A stretch of 64,000 nt of DNA from Solimonas sp. (GTDB lineage: Bacteria; Pseudomonadota; Gammaproteobacteria; Nevskiales; Nevskiaceae), in the NCBI GenBank assembly GCA_030149365.1, contig JASBRP010000065.1, positions 1-64,000 on the forward strand, given 5' to 3'. Position numbers and translations under genes: made by a program. A model generated the notes under the pieces. It saw nothing but the letters and a program-made list of their open reading frames with translations. It was not told the origin of the DNA and did no database searches. This document shows, in pieces, positions 53,419-61,646 of the stretch (its first letter is position 1; each line of letters starts with the position of its first letter).

Positions 53419-53830
53419 CTGACACTCCCCCAAAGTGGTAAAGCCAACCGCCCCGCACTCACGCGATCAGAATCCGTCGCGCCGCATCAGACATGCACCC
53501 CGCCAGGCACCACCGCAGAATGACGCCAACCGTAGCCAGGGCATTTGAATCCAAAGCCTTGGCGCAAACAATCGACAAGCTGCAGGAAGTCACCCGAATT
53601 GGGGACAAAGTCTCAGAACGACCACAGAGATTTAGCGGGCTACCGGCAAGACTATCCGGGACCGGCGTCCATCGCCGTCATCGAGCTCTCCTGCTCTATC
53701 CTCTCCACGATCCGATTGCATCCCAAGGTTGTTCGTTATTGGCCCCAGCGCAAAATGCCTCGCGCTCTTTATGGCCTTGGCGAACCGGTCCCATCGCGAA
53801 GTCACATTGAAACGCAAAGTCCGCGCACAA

Positions 53831-53858
53831 ATCAACCTGACCACTGAATCAGGTTGAT
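53831..53858. repeat. Perfect 10-bp hairpin
   Basis: ATCAACCTGA (53831-53840) and TCAGGTTGAT (53849-53858) with an 8-nt loop. No T-run follows on either strand. It could be an operator or an mRNA structure. Confidence 0.6.
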
Positions 53859-54261
53859 TGAATGAATGACGATTATCGTGAATCGATTTTCGGCACTGCC
53901 GGCCCTGCTTCACAGTGCAGCAATACTTGGCTGGCAGCGGAGGGACTGTGCCTGCAAGATGGCTTCAGCATGATGCACGCGCGGGTTGGCTTCGTGTCGG
54001 CTGGCCGGGCCGCGCGCTTGCATCGCGGTACATGACCTGGCCATGAAGTCCAGGGCACTATTCAAGTTACATCCAGGGCAGGCTGACGCCGGGTTCGACA
54101 CCGACATCCTGTTCAACCGAGATCGGCCCGATCAAGCAAGGGATTCAGCGCACAGGCAGGCGCCAGCCGGGGCAAGCCGAGCGGCACCGGCGGCGCAGCA
54201 TCCTGCAATCCACTGGCGGGAGCAGGGCCAGGCCAAGATATCGGCGATGCGGCGCTTGGCG

Positions 54262-54293
54262 CCCCGCAATCAGGAAGCAAGCTGATTGCGGGG
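54262..54293. repeat. Perfect 11-bp hairpin near rnpB
   Basis: CCCCGCAATCA (54262-54272) and TGATTGCGGGG (54283-54293) with a 10-nt loop lie just beyond the 3' end of rnpB. There is no classic T-tract, but it may help end or process the RNA. Confidence 0.55.
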
Positions 54294-54343
54294 AGTCAAA
54301 GCCCACTCTATGAGCAGATAATCTTGACTATCAAAAAGATAGT

Positions 54344-54723
54344 GGGAGCCGGCCTATAAGCCGGGTTCTGTCCTGAGCCCTTGCGGGCCGAGGCAACCAT
54401 TCCTCTACGCGACGCGTCACCGCGGCGCTTTAGCAGCCTACCCGGATGGCGCGCGGGCCGCGCGTTGTAGCCTTACGGCTACGTCCATCCCTATTTGGCC
54501 TTGCTTCCGGTGGGGTTTACCGTGCCGTTGCCGTTGCCGGCCCCGCGGTGCGCTCTTACCGCACCGTTTCACCCTTGCCTGATCCCTTGCGGGCCATCGG
54601 CGGTCTGTTCTCTGTGGCACTTTCCGTCGGCTCTCGCCGCCCAGGCGTTACCTGGCACCTTGCCCTATGAAGCCCGGACTTTCCTCCCCCGCTTTCGCGG
54701 CGGCGATTGCCTGGCCGGCTCCC
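54344..54723 (-). ncRNA. rnpB: RNase P RNA (bacterial type A)
   Basis: About 380 nt on the minus strand. The 5' end pairs with the 3' end (GGGAGCCGGCC against GGCCGGCTCCC, the P1 helix). Conserved core elements are present: GAGGAAAGTCCGGGCT near the 5' end, GCCACAGAGAACAGACCGCC in the middle, GTAAACCCCACCGGAAGCAA, and the 3' AGAGGAATGGTTGCC with ACAGAACCCGGCTTA. It is the catalytic RNA that trims tRNA 5' leaders. In pseudomonads rnpB sits right beside mraZ; here the secretion locus lies between them. Confidence 0.96.
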
Positions 54724-54729
54724 GCAAGC

Positions 54730-54757
54730 ATTATCCGCCTCCCGGCATCGATTTGCA
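54730..54757 (-). promoter_or_regulatory. Likely rnpB promoter
   Basis: On the minus strand GATAAT (54730-54735) lies 6-7 nt before the predicted 5' end of RNase P RNA, with a weak -35 (TGCAAA, 54752-54757) 16 bp upstream. Confidence 0.5.
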
Positions 54758-54815
54758 CATGACTGCAGCGCCAATGGCCGCCACAATGCATGTCTTGCCT
54801 TCCAGGAACCCCGCC

Positions 54816-55247
54816 ATGACCCGCTATGAAGTCCGCCTGGCCGCCACCGTGCGCGCGCCAGTCGCCGAGGTCTTCGAATTCTTCGCCGACCACGAGCGCT
54901 TCACCACCCTGTTCGGCAGCCGCGGCCTGCGCATCCGCGAGGGCGAATTGGAGCCCAACGGCATCGGCTCGGTGCGCCGCATCGGCAGCGGTTTCAGCAG
55001 TTTCGATGAAACCATCGTTGCCTTCGAACCCAACCGTCGCATCGACTACCAGGTCACCCGCGGCAGCCCCATCAAGAACCACCTGGGCCAGATCCAGTTC
55101 GGCACGGACCACGGCGCGACGAAGATCGATTACCTGATCCGCTTCGACCCGAAGATTCCCTGCACCGGCAAGTTGCTGGTCCTGGCGCTGCAGATCATGT
55201 GGCGGCGCAACGCGCCGAAACTGCTCAAGGGACTGGAACGCGCTTGA
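54816..55247 (+). CDS. SRPBCC-family protein
   Basis: This 143-residue protein has the START/Bet v 1-like lipid-binding fold. MTRYEVRLAATVRAPVAEVF with EFFADHERFTTLFG is the typical first strand-helix of polyketide cyclase/SRPBCC proteins, and the C-terminal helix (LLVLALQIMWRRNAPKLLKG) closes the pocket. The ATG has AGGAA 8 nt upstream. The ligand is unknown. It overlaps the next gene as TTGA, so the two are probably cotranscribed. Confidence 0.8.
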   Translation: MTRYEVRLAATVRAPVAEVFEFFADHERFTTLFGSRGLRIREGELEPNGIGSVRRIGSGFSSFDETIVAFEPNRRIDYQVTRGSPIKNHLGQIQFGTDHGATKIDYLIRFDPKIPCTGKLLVLALQIMWRRNAPKLLKGLERA

Positions 55248-56014
55248 GCATCACGCCGCGGCGGGTGCTCTCACACACCTGCTCCAACACCGAGATCGTC
55301 TACGCGCTGGGCTGCGCAGACCTCATCGTGGGCATCGACACCGACTCCGACCACCCTCCGGAGATCGTCGCCCGCATCCCCAAGCTGGGCCGCGACCTGG
55401 ACCTGGACGTGGAGGCGGCCATCGCCCTGCAGCCGGACCTGGTGCTGACCTCGCTGACCGTGCCCGGTCACGAGCGCATCGTGGAGGCCCTGCAGGCCGC
55501 CGGCCTGCGCTGCATCGTGATCGACCCGCTGAGCCTGGACGATGTCTTCGACAGCATCCATGTGATCGCCGAGGCGCTGGACGTGCCGGAGCGCGGCGCC
55601 GCACTGGTGGAACAGATGCAGGCCGCGATGCCGCCCGTGGCGCCGGCCGCAGACGCACCGCGTGTACTGGTGGAATGGTGGCCCAAACCGGTGATCGGCG
55701 CCGCGCGCCAGTCCTGGGTGCATGACCTGATCGAGCGCGCCGGGGGACGCAACCTGCTGGCCGACGCCGAGCTGAAGAGCGCCACGCTGGAAGTCGCCGA
55801 GGCTCAGCGCCTGGCCCCGGAGATCGTGGTGATGTCCTGGTGCGGCGTCAAAGAAGAGAAGTACCGTGCCGAGGTGGTCCTGCGGCGCGAAGGCTGGGAG
55901 AATGTTCCGGCGGTGCGCGATGAACGCGTACATCCCATTACCGAAGCCTTCCTCGGCCGCCCCGGACCGCGGCTGGTGGACGGTTATCGCGCCCTGCGCA
56001 AACTGATCGGCTAA
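55244..56014 (+). CDS. BtuF-like periplasmic-binding-fold protein without signal peptide
   Basis: This 256-residue protein has the helical-backbone class III binding fold seen in cobalamin and siderophore binding proteins: LSHTCSNTEIVYALGCADLI followed by VGID, DLDVEAAIALQPDLVLTSLT, WVHDLIERAGGRNLLADAEL, and AQRLAPEIVVMSWCGV. The TTG at 55244 is coupled to the preceding stop (TTGA). No signal peptide is seen from this start, so the product may be cytoplasmic. Similar stand-alone proteins are annotated as cobalamin-binding; the ligand here is uncertain. No ABC permease or ATPase lies nearby. Confidence 0.75.
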   Translation: MSITPRRVLSHTCSNTEIVYALGCADLIVGIDTDSDHPPEIVARIPKLGRDLDLDVEAAIALQPDLVLTSLTVPGHERIVEALQAAGLRCIVIDPLSLDDVFDSIHVIAEALDVPERGAALVEQMQAAMPPVAPAADAPRVLVEWWPKPVIGAARQSWVHDLIERAGGRNLLADAELKSATLEVAEAQRLAPEIVVMSWCGVKEEKYRAEVVLRREGWENVPAVRDERVHPITEAFLGRPGPRLVDGYRALRKLIG

Positions 56015-56019
56015 AACCC

Positions 56020-57711
56020 ATGCGTGCATTCCTGCTGTCTTCACTGGCCCTGCTGCTCTGCGCCTGCGGCAGCTCCACCACGCCCGCCGGCTCCTCCAGC
56101 GGCGGTGGCGACCTGCCTCCCGCCGAGCGCTCGCCTTCGATCCTGGAGACGCGCTTCCCCGGCATCCGCACCGTGCCCAACCTGCTGTGCCCCGAGGACT
56201 ATCTCGGCACCACCGGCCTGCTGATCCCCACGCTGCTCGACCCCGAGCGCTTCAGCCCGATGGAAGGTGGTCCCGAGGCCCCGGCACAGATCGCGGCCCT
56301 GCTGCCGCGCGACGTGCACTTCCGCGGCCGCCAGGAGTCCTTCGACGGCCGCTACTACTATGCCGTGCGCGAGGGCCGCATCTGGATCAAGGCCAACCGC
56401 GACGTCACCGGCACCGACGAGCCCTGGCGCCAGTTGCGTATCCCGCGCTGCCTCGACGGGCAGGTCTCGGAAATCTCCGCCGACGGCACGGTTCTGATCG
56501 CGCTCAACGCGCAGCGCCAGATCTACACGGTGGACTATGCCAACGGCGCCATCGGCAGCGGCGGCTGGACCCGCCGCTGGGGGCCGTTCTTCTGGACCGA
56601 CCTCGGCGGCCATATCTTCAGCGACGTTCGCGACTGGGCGACGACCCACTTCACCGGCACCGATGAATACTTCGTGGACGGTGGCGGCTACCGGCAGGCA
56701 CCCGCCGGCATCCTCAACGTCTTCCTGCTGCGCAGCGACGGCCTGCGCATCACGTACATCGACCCCTGGCTGCCGATGGACGAGAGCCGCGAGGTCTGCG
56801 GCCCCGAGCGCGGCACCGCCGTGATCGCCGGCCTCAGCGGTAGCGGCTCCACCGCGATGGTCGTCACCGCCACCGGCGAGATCTACACGCGCCTCTACGA
56901 GTTCGACGTCTCCGGCGGCAATGCCGTGCTGCTCGACTATTCCTGGCAGGACCAGAGCGGCATCGAGTCGCCAAAGATCCAGCTGCCCGCGCCGGACTGG
57001 GTGCGGCAGCCGTCGATTCCCGGCCGCATTACCGACCGCATCAGCCTGCGCAAGCTCCCGCCCGGCTCCGAGCACCGCCTGATGCGCGTGGAGGGCCAGG
57101 ACGGCAGCGGCCGCCACGGCTACTGGGAGCGCGACATCGCCGGCGGCGACTGGCGCTTCGTCTTCACCGGCGAAACCCTGCAGGGCCGCAGCCTGCCCCT
57201 GCCCGGCCCGCACCACGGCCTGCCCGAGGACTTCCGCTACAGCGGCCGTATCGCCGGGCACGATGCGCAGGTAGAGGACTTCAATCCCTATTGCTCACCG
57301 GCGAAGCTGCGCATCGATCTGGACGGCCAGCCGCTGGATCTGGAACTGCACAGCACCGACGGCCTGCGACAGGAACGCCGCGCACGCGGGCTCGACATCT
57401 ACCCGCGCTACTACCGTGCCGCGGTGAAGGTGCCGGCCGCGCTATGGCAGCAGCGCGCCAGCCAGCCTGCCGCCGTGCAGGAATTCCTGTCTCAGCACTT
57501 CGGCGAACGCGCTGTGTTGGAGACCGAGCTCTATGCCACCAAGAGCCGTATCGATATCGCGCAGGCCTGCTGGACGCTGCGGCGCGACGGCGGTGGTTTG
57601 CTGGAAGACCTCACCCAGCCGCCGGTGCCGGACGCAGGCACGCTGCTGGCGATCCTGCTGGCGCAGCAGGAGGATGGGCGCTTGCCGAAGGTATGTTTGC
57701 CGGGGCTGTAA
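56020..57711 (+). CDS. Large lipoprotein of unknown function
   Basis: This 563-residue protein has a signal peptide and lipobox (LLCAC), followed by a Ser/Gly/Thr-rich linker, so it should be anchored in a membrane facing the periplasm or the surface. The mature part is rich in Trp, Tyr, Asp and Gly with beta-type patterns (for example YYYAVREGRIWIKANRDVTG and GGWTRRWGPFFWTDLGG). That suggests a large beta-structure, possibly propeller-like. I recognise no family. It begins 5 bp after the BtuF-like gene and may share its operon. It ends facing mgtE, with a palindrome between. Confidence 0.72.
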   Translation: MRAFLLSSLALLLCACGSSTTPAGSSSGGGDLPPAERSPSILETRFPGIRTVPNLLCPEDYLGTTGLLIPTLLDPERFSPMEGGPEAPAQIAALLPRDVHFRGRQESFDGRYYYAVREGRIWIKANRDVTGTDEPWRQLRIPRCLDGQVSEISADGTVLIALNAQRQIYTVDYANGAIGSGGWTRRWGPFFWTDLGGHIFSDVRDWATTHFTGTDEYFVDGGGYRQAPAGILNVFLLRSDGLRITYIDPWLPMDESREVCGPERGTAVIAGLSGSGSTAMVVTATGEIYTRLYEFDVSGGNAVLLDYSWQDQSGIESPKIQLPAPDWVRQPSIPGRITDRISLRKLPPGSEHRLMRVEGQDGSGRHGYWERDIAGGDWRFVFTGETLQGRSLPLPGPHHGLPEDFRYSGRIAGHDAQVEDFNPYCSPAKLRIDLDGQPLDLELHSTDGLRQERRARGLDIYPRYYRAAVKVPAALWQQRASQPAAVQEFLSQHFGERAVLETELYATKSRIDIAQACWTLRRDGGGLLEDLTQPPVPDAGTLLAILLAQQEDGRLPKVCLPGL

Positions 57712-57783
57712 TCCGTCTTTCTTCCGGCGCGCGGCAACCATTGGCGCTCGGCTTCTTGCCGCAAGCACGCCCCCTCACCCTAG

Positions 57784-57809
57784 CCCTCTCCCCGCAAGCG
57801 GGGAGAGGG
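57784..57809. repeat. REP-like palindrome between convergent genes
   Basis: CCCTCTCCCCG/CGGGGAGAGGG (57784-57809), preceded by CCCCTCACCC (57771-57780), is the same repeat type as at 3552-3660. It lies between the stop codons of the lipoprotein gene and mgtE and may end transcription from both sides. Confidence 0.8.
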
Positions 57810-57821
57810 AACAGGGAAGGC

Positions 57822-59174
57822 TCAGCTGATCAGGACCAGCGTCCCCAGGCCCAGGAACAGGAAGAAGCCCATCACATCGGTGAAGGTCGTCACCACCACG
57901 CTGCCGGCCAGCGCCGGGTCCAGGCGTAGCTTGCGCAGGATCAGCGGCACGAAAACGCCGGCCGTCGCCGCGAAACCCAGGTTCAGCACCAGCGCCAGGC
58001 CGATCACCAAGGACAAGGCCGGGCTCTTGAACCAGAACAGCACCACCAGCGCGATCACCACACCCCAGAGCAGGCCGTTGATCAGCGCCACCGCGATTTC
58101 CTTCTTGAACAGCGCGCCCGTGTTGCCCTCACCCACCTGGCCCAGCGCCAGGCCACGCACCATCAGCGCCACGATCTGGTTGGCAGTGATGCCTCCCATG
58201 CTGGCGACGATCGGCATCAGCACCGCCAGCGCCACCACCTGGTGGATCGTCGCCTCGAACATGCCGACCACGCGGGCGGCGATGCAGGCCGTGAACAGGT
58301 TCACGCCCAGCCACAGCGCGCGGCGCCGTGCCGCCTTGCGCACGGGCGCGAACAGATCCTCGTCCTCATCCAGACCGGCCATGGCCATCAGGTTGTGGTC
58401 GGCCTCCGCGCGGATGACGTCGACCACGTCGTCCACCGTGATGCGGCCGAGCAGGATGCCCTTCTCGTTGACCACCGGAGCGGACACCAGGTCCGCATTC
58501 TCGAAGCGCTGTGCCACTTCGCGATCGGACAGCGTATCCAGGAAGGGCTCGCGCTCGTGTTCCATCACCGCCTGCACCAGCGAGTCCGGATCACGCGTCA
58601 GGATCTTATCCAGCGGCAGGGTGCCCAGGTAGGCGCCGTAGCGGTCCACCACGAACAAGGCATCGGTATGCGGCGGCAGCTCGCCGCGCAGGCGCAGGTA
58701 ACGCTGCACCACGTCCAGCGACACGTCCGGGCGTACCGTGACGGTGTCGGTGTTCATCAGGCCGCCGGCGGTATCCGGCTCGTAGGCCAGCACCGATTCC
58801 AGGCGCGCCCGATCATCCGCGTCCAGCGCCTTGAGCACCTGCTGGGTCACGGTCTCGGGTAGGTGCTCGACGAAGTCGGCAAGGTCGTCGATGTCGAGTT
58901 CCTCGGCCGCCGCCACCAGCTCGGCGGCGTCCATGTCGCGCATCAGGCCTTCACGCACCTCGTCGGCCAGATGCAGCAGCACCTCGCCGTCGTCCTCGCG
59001 ATCCACCATCTCCCAGACGACATTGCGCTCCTGCGTCGGCAGGGATTCGAGCAGGCTCGCGATCTCGGCAGGGTTCAGCGCCTGCAGCGAGCGTTTCACC
59101 GGCAGCAGGCGGCCGCCTTCGAGCGCCTCTCGCAGGCGCGTCAGGTGGGCCTGGCTGCGGGTCTGTTCGGCCAT
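57822..59174 (-). CDS. mgtE: Magnesium transporter MgtE
   Basis: This 450-residue Mg2+ channel/transporter has the N-terminal MgtE domain (about residues 30-130), two CBS domains (about 135-260; for example DTVTVRPDVSLDVVQRYLRL and LLGRITVDDVVDVIRAEADH), and five transmembrane helices at the C-terminus. PIVASMGGITANQIVALMVR followed by GLALGQ is the family signature in the membrane domain. Length is standard. It follows ptsI by 4 bp, an arrangement seen in other proteobacteria with a regulatory PTS. Confidence 0.95.
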   Translation of the reverse strand: MAEQTRSQAHLTRLREALEGGRLLPVKRSLQALNPAEIASLLESLPTQERNVVWEMVDREDDGEVLLHLADEVREGLMRDMDAAELVAAAEELDIDDLADFVEHLPETVTQQVLKALDADDRARLESVLAYEPDTAGGLMNTDTVTVRPDVSLDVVQRYLRLRGELPPHTDALFVVDRYGAYLGTLPLDKILTRDPDSLVQAVMEHEREPFLDTLSDREVAQRFENADLVSAPVVNEKGILLGRITVDDVVDVIRAEADHNLMAMAGLDEDEDLFAPVRKAARRRALWLGVNLFTACIAARVVGMFEATIHQVVALAVLMPIVASMGGITANQIVALMVRGLALGQVGEGNTGALFKKEIAVALINGLLWGVVIALVVLFWFKSPALSLVIGLALVLNLGFAATAGVFVPLILRKLRLDPALAGSVVVTTFTDVMGFFLFLGLGTLVLIS

Positions 59175-59178
59175 TCTG

Positions 59179-60927
59179 CTAAGGCCCCACGCCGTCGCCG
59201 TGATCGAGCGCCGCGATCAGGTCGCGCATCTCGTGCAGGTCGGTGGAGGCCAGCAGGCGCTGGGCCGTGCGGCGCAGCGCACCGATGTCGGAGTCCATGA
59301 TGATGCGCTTGACCTCCAGCACCGAGGCCGGATGCATGGAGAAATCAGTCAGACCCAGGCCCAGCAAGAGACGGGTGTAGCGCACGTCGCCGGCCATTTC
59401 GCCGCACATGGCCACCGGAATGCCGGCCTTGGCGCCGGACTCGATGGTGTGGCGGATCAGTTGCAGCACCGCCGGATGCAGCGGGTCATAGAGGTAGTTC
59501 ACCTCGTCGTCCACGCGGTCGATCGCCAGGGTGTACTGGATCAGGTCGTTGGTGCCGATCGAGAAGAAGCGCGCATGGCGCGCCAGCATCGGCGCGGCGA
59601 TGGCCGCGGCCGGCACCTCGATCATGGCGCCTACCGGCACCTCGGGCGCCATCTTCGCGCCCTCGCGCTCCAGCTCGGCACGGGCCAGGTCGATCAGGCC
59701 GATCGATTGCCGGTATTCCTGTAGGCTGGAGATCATCGGCAGCATGATCTGCACGCGGCCCAGCGCGGAGGCGCGTAGCAGCGCACGCACCTGCACGCGG
59801 AACAGCTCGGGTTCCTTCAGGCACAGGCGGATCGCGCGCAGGCCCAGTGCCGGATTGTTCGGCGTGGGGCCGAGCTGGCGGCCCGAGTCCACCTGCTTGT
59901 CGGCGCCCAGGTCCAGCGTACGGATCGTGATCGGCCCGTCCACCGAAGCCACGATGCGGGCGTAGGCCTCGTACTGCTCGTCCTCGGACGGCAGCGTCTT
60001 GCGGTTCATGTACAGGAACTCGGTACGATACAGGCCAACGCCCTCCGCACCGTTGGCGGCCGCCTCGCGGGCGTCCTCCGGCAACTCGATGTTGGCCAGC
60101 AGGCGGATCTTGACGCCGTCACGCGAGACCGCGGCCTTGCCGCGCAGCTTGACCAGATTGCGGCGGTACTCGGCCTGCTCGGCCTGGCGGTTGCGGTAGA
60201 AGGCCAGCGCCTGCTCGTCCGGGTCCGCCAGCACGTGGCCCGGCTCGCCGTCCACCACGATGAGTTCGCCGTCGCGCAGCAGGCGGCGCGCATCGCGCAG
60301 GCCCACCACGGCGGGGATGCCGAGACTGCGCGCCAGGATCGCGGTATGCGACAGCGGGCCGCCGTACTCCGTGACGAAGGCCGCCACGTTCTGCTGCGAC
60401 AGCAGGATGATGTCGGCCGGGGTGATGTCATCGGCGACGATGATCAGCGGCTCGGCCCCGACCTCGGCCTTGGGCAGTGCCTTCTCGGATTTCAGCAGCG
60501 ACCGCAGGACGCGCGCCACGACGTGCTCGACGTCGTCCTTGCGCGTCTTCAGGTACGGATCGTCCATCTGCTCGAACACAGCGACCAGGGCGTCGCGGGT
60601 CTTGCGCAGGGCGGCCTCGGCATTAATGCGCTGACCACGGATGTTCGACACCGTGGCCTCGGTGATGGAGCGGTCGTCCATCATCAGCAGGTGGGTGTCG
60701 ATGAACGCGGCGATATCGCCCGGCGTGCCCGGCGGAATCTGGTTGCGCACGTCGCGCAACTGCTCACGGGCGCGCGTGTGCGCCTCGCCGAAGCGCTTGA
60801 CCTCCGCCTCCACCTCGCCCGGCTCCAGCTTGTACTCGGGCGCATCGAGATCGCCGGCGTGCACCTTCTGCACGCGCGCGATCGCGATGCCGCGCGAGAC
60901 GCCGATGCCGGTGAGCCACAGGCTCAT
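59179..60927 (-). CDS. ptsI: PTS enzyme I (phosphoenolpyruvate-protein phosphotransferase)
   Basis: This 582-residue enzyme takes phosphate from PEP and passes it to HPr. The active-site His194 is in GGPLSHTAILARSLGIPAVV. The PEP-binding C-terminal domain has GVGLYRTEFLYMNRKTLPSE, IGTNDLIQYTLAIDRVDDEV and PVAMCGEMAGD (catalytic Cys). It lies downstream of the HPr gene in a cluster with no sugar permease genes, so the role is probably regulatory. A repeat of GATTCCC lies in the 40-bp gap to HPr. Confidence 0.97.
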   Translation of the reverse strand: MSLWLTGIGVSRGIAIARVQKVHAGDLDAPEYKLEPGEVEAEVKRFGEAHTRAREQLRDVRNQIPPGTPGDIAAFIDTHLLMMDDRSITEATVSNIRGQRINAEAALRKTRDALVAVFEQMDDPYLKTRKDDVEHVVARVLRSLLKSEKALPKAEVGAEPLIIVADDITPADIILLSQQNVAAFVTEYGGPLSHTAILARSLGIPAVVGLRDARRLLRDGELIVVDGEPGHVLADPDEQALAFYRNRQAEQAEYRRNLVKLRGKAAVSRDGVKIRLLANIELPEDAREAAANGAEGVGLYRTEFLYMNRKTLPSEDEQYEAYARIVASVDGPITIRTLDLGADKQVDSGRQLGPTPNNPALGLRAIRLCLKEPELFRVQVRALLRASALGRVQIMLPMISSLQEYRQSIGLIDLARAELEREGAKMAPEVPVGAMIEVPAAAIAAPMLARHARFFSIGTNDLIQYTLAIDRVDDEVNYLYDPLHPAVLQLIRHTIESGAKAGIPVAMCGEMAGDVRYTRLLLGLGLTDFSMHPASVLEVKRIIMDSDIGALRRTAQRLLASTDLHEMRDLIAALDHGDGVGP

Positions 60928-60943
60928 GGGGCGCTCCGCGCCC

Positions 60944-60957
60944 GATTCCCGATTCCC
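60944..60957. repeat. Two tandem GATTCCC heptamers between ptsI and the HPr gene
   Basis: GATTCCC occurs twice in tandem in the 40-bp intergenic space. It is the same unit found in two four-copy arrays within murB. Confidence 0.85.
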
Positions 60958-60967
60958 GTCTTCACTC

Positions 60968-61234
60968 TCAGGCCTCTTCCTCGAAGCGGTCCGCCACCAG
61001 CGCGGCCAGTTCTTTCAAGGCCTGCTCGGCATCTTCGCCCTCGGCGATCAGCGTGACCTGCGAGCCCTTGGCGGCCGCCAGCATCATCACGCCCATGATC
61101 GACTTGCCGCTGACTTCGCGGCCATCCTTGCGCACGCGCACGTCGGACTCGAACTTGGATGCCAGCGTCACCAGCTTGGCAGCGGCGCGGGCATGCAGGC
61201 CGAGCTTGTTGACGATATCAACGGTCTTTTCCAC
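60968..61234 (-). CDS. Phosphocarrier protein HPr (PTS)
   Basis: This 88-residue phosphocarrier has the phosphorylation His14 in KLGLHARAAAKLV and a Ser45 in GKSIMGVMML, the site used by HPr kinase. Both match the family. Presence of the Ser fits the hprK gene in the same cluster. It may be called ptsH or ptsO (NPr); I leave the symbol open. Confidence 0.95.
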   Translation of the reverse strand: MEKTVDIVNKLGLHARAAAKLVTLASKFESDVRVRKDGREVSGKSIMGVMMLAAAKGSQVTLIAEGEDAEQALKELAALVADRFEEEA

Positions 61235-61235
61235 C

Positions 61236-61646
61236 TCAGGCCCCTTCGGTATGGTCTTTGCGGGGGCAGGCGATGATGCCGCGTTGCCCGCCGTCCACTG
61301 CGCACTGAGCCATCTCGGCCAGCGCCAGCTTGGGATAGTTGAAGATGCGCACCAGCATCGGCAGGTTGACGCCCGAGACCACGCGCACCTTGCGCTCCGT
61401 GGCCAGCTTGTTGGCGATGTTGCTCGGCGTGGAACCGAAGGCGTCGGTCAACATCAGCACGCCATCGCCATCGTCGAGCCGATCGGCCATCTTCTGGCCC
61501 TGCAGGATCAGGCCCTCGTGGTTCTGCACCAGGTGCACTTCCAGCACGTCATGGCGCAGCGGCAGCTCGCCCAGCATGTGGCGCATGGTCTCGAGCAGGT
61601 TCTGCCCGAGCTTGCCATGGGTCACCAGCAGCACCCCGACACTCAC
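61236..61646 (-). CDS. PTS EIIA of the mannose family
   Basis: This 136-residue cytoplasmic phosphotransfer domain starts MSVGVLLVTHGKLGQNLLET, with the phosphorylation His10 in VTHG, and contains LTDAFGSTPSNIANKL typical of the EIIA-Man fold. No EIIB, EIIC or EIID genes are nearby, so it probably serves the regulatory PTS. It overlaps rapZ as ATGA. Confidence 0.93.
   Translation of the reverse strand: MSVGVLLVTHGKLGQNLLETMRHMLGELPLRHDVLEVHLVQNHEGLILQGQKMADRLDDGDGVLMLTDAFGSTPSNIANKLATERKVRVVSGVNLPMLVRIFNYPKLALAEMAQCAVDGGQRGIIACPRKDHTEGA

Larger units (their letters stand above)
53419..54343. other. Gap of about 0.9 kb with hairpins, no convincing gene
   Basis: Short open frames occur on both strands (for example 53493-53810 and 53986-54285, plus strand), but none has a good start, codon bias or recognisable product. 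The stretch is less GC-rich than its flanks. It should hold the promoter of the secretion operon at its left end, though I see no clear sigma-70, sigma-54 or sigma-28 site there. Two strong hairpins are listed separately. Confidence 0.6.

Noticed and set aside
53493-54285. Small open frames in the gap before rnpB
   Set aside because: No ribosome-binding sites, no recognisable product, no coding-like composition; they lie in a hairpin-rich non-coding stretch.
54262-54293. A tRNA-like structure
   Set aside because: Only one stem is present; there is no cloverleaf, anticodon arm or CCA-proximal pairing.
54495-54815. An N-terminal extension of the SRPBCC gene
   Set aside because: It runs through rnpB; the ATG at 54816 has a ribosome-binding site and begins the domain.
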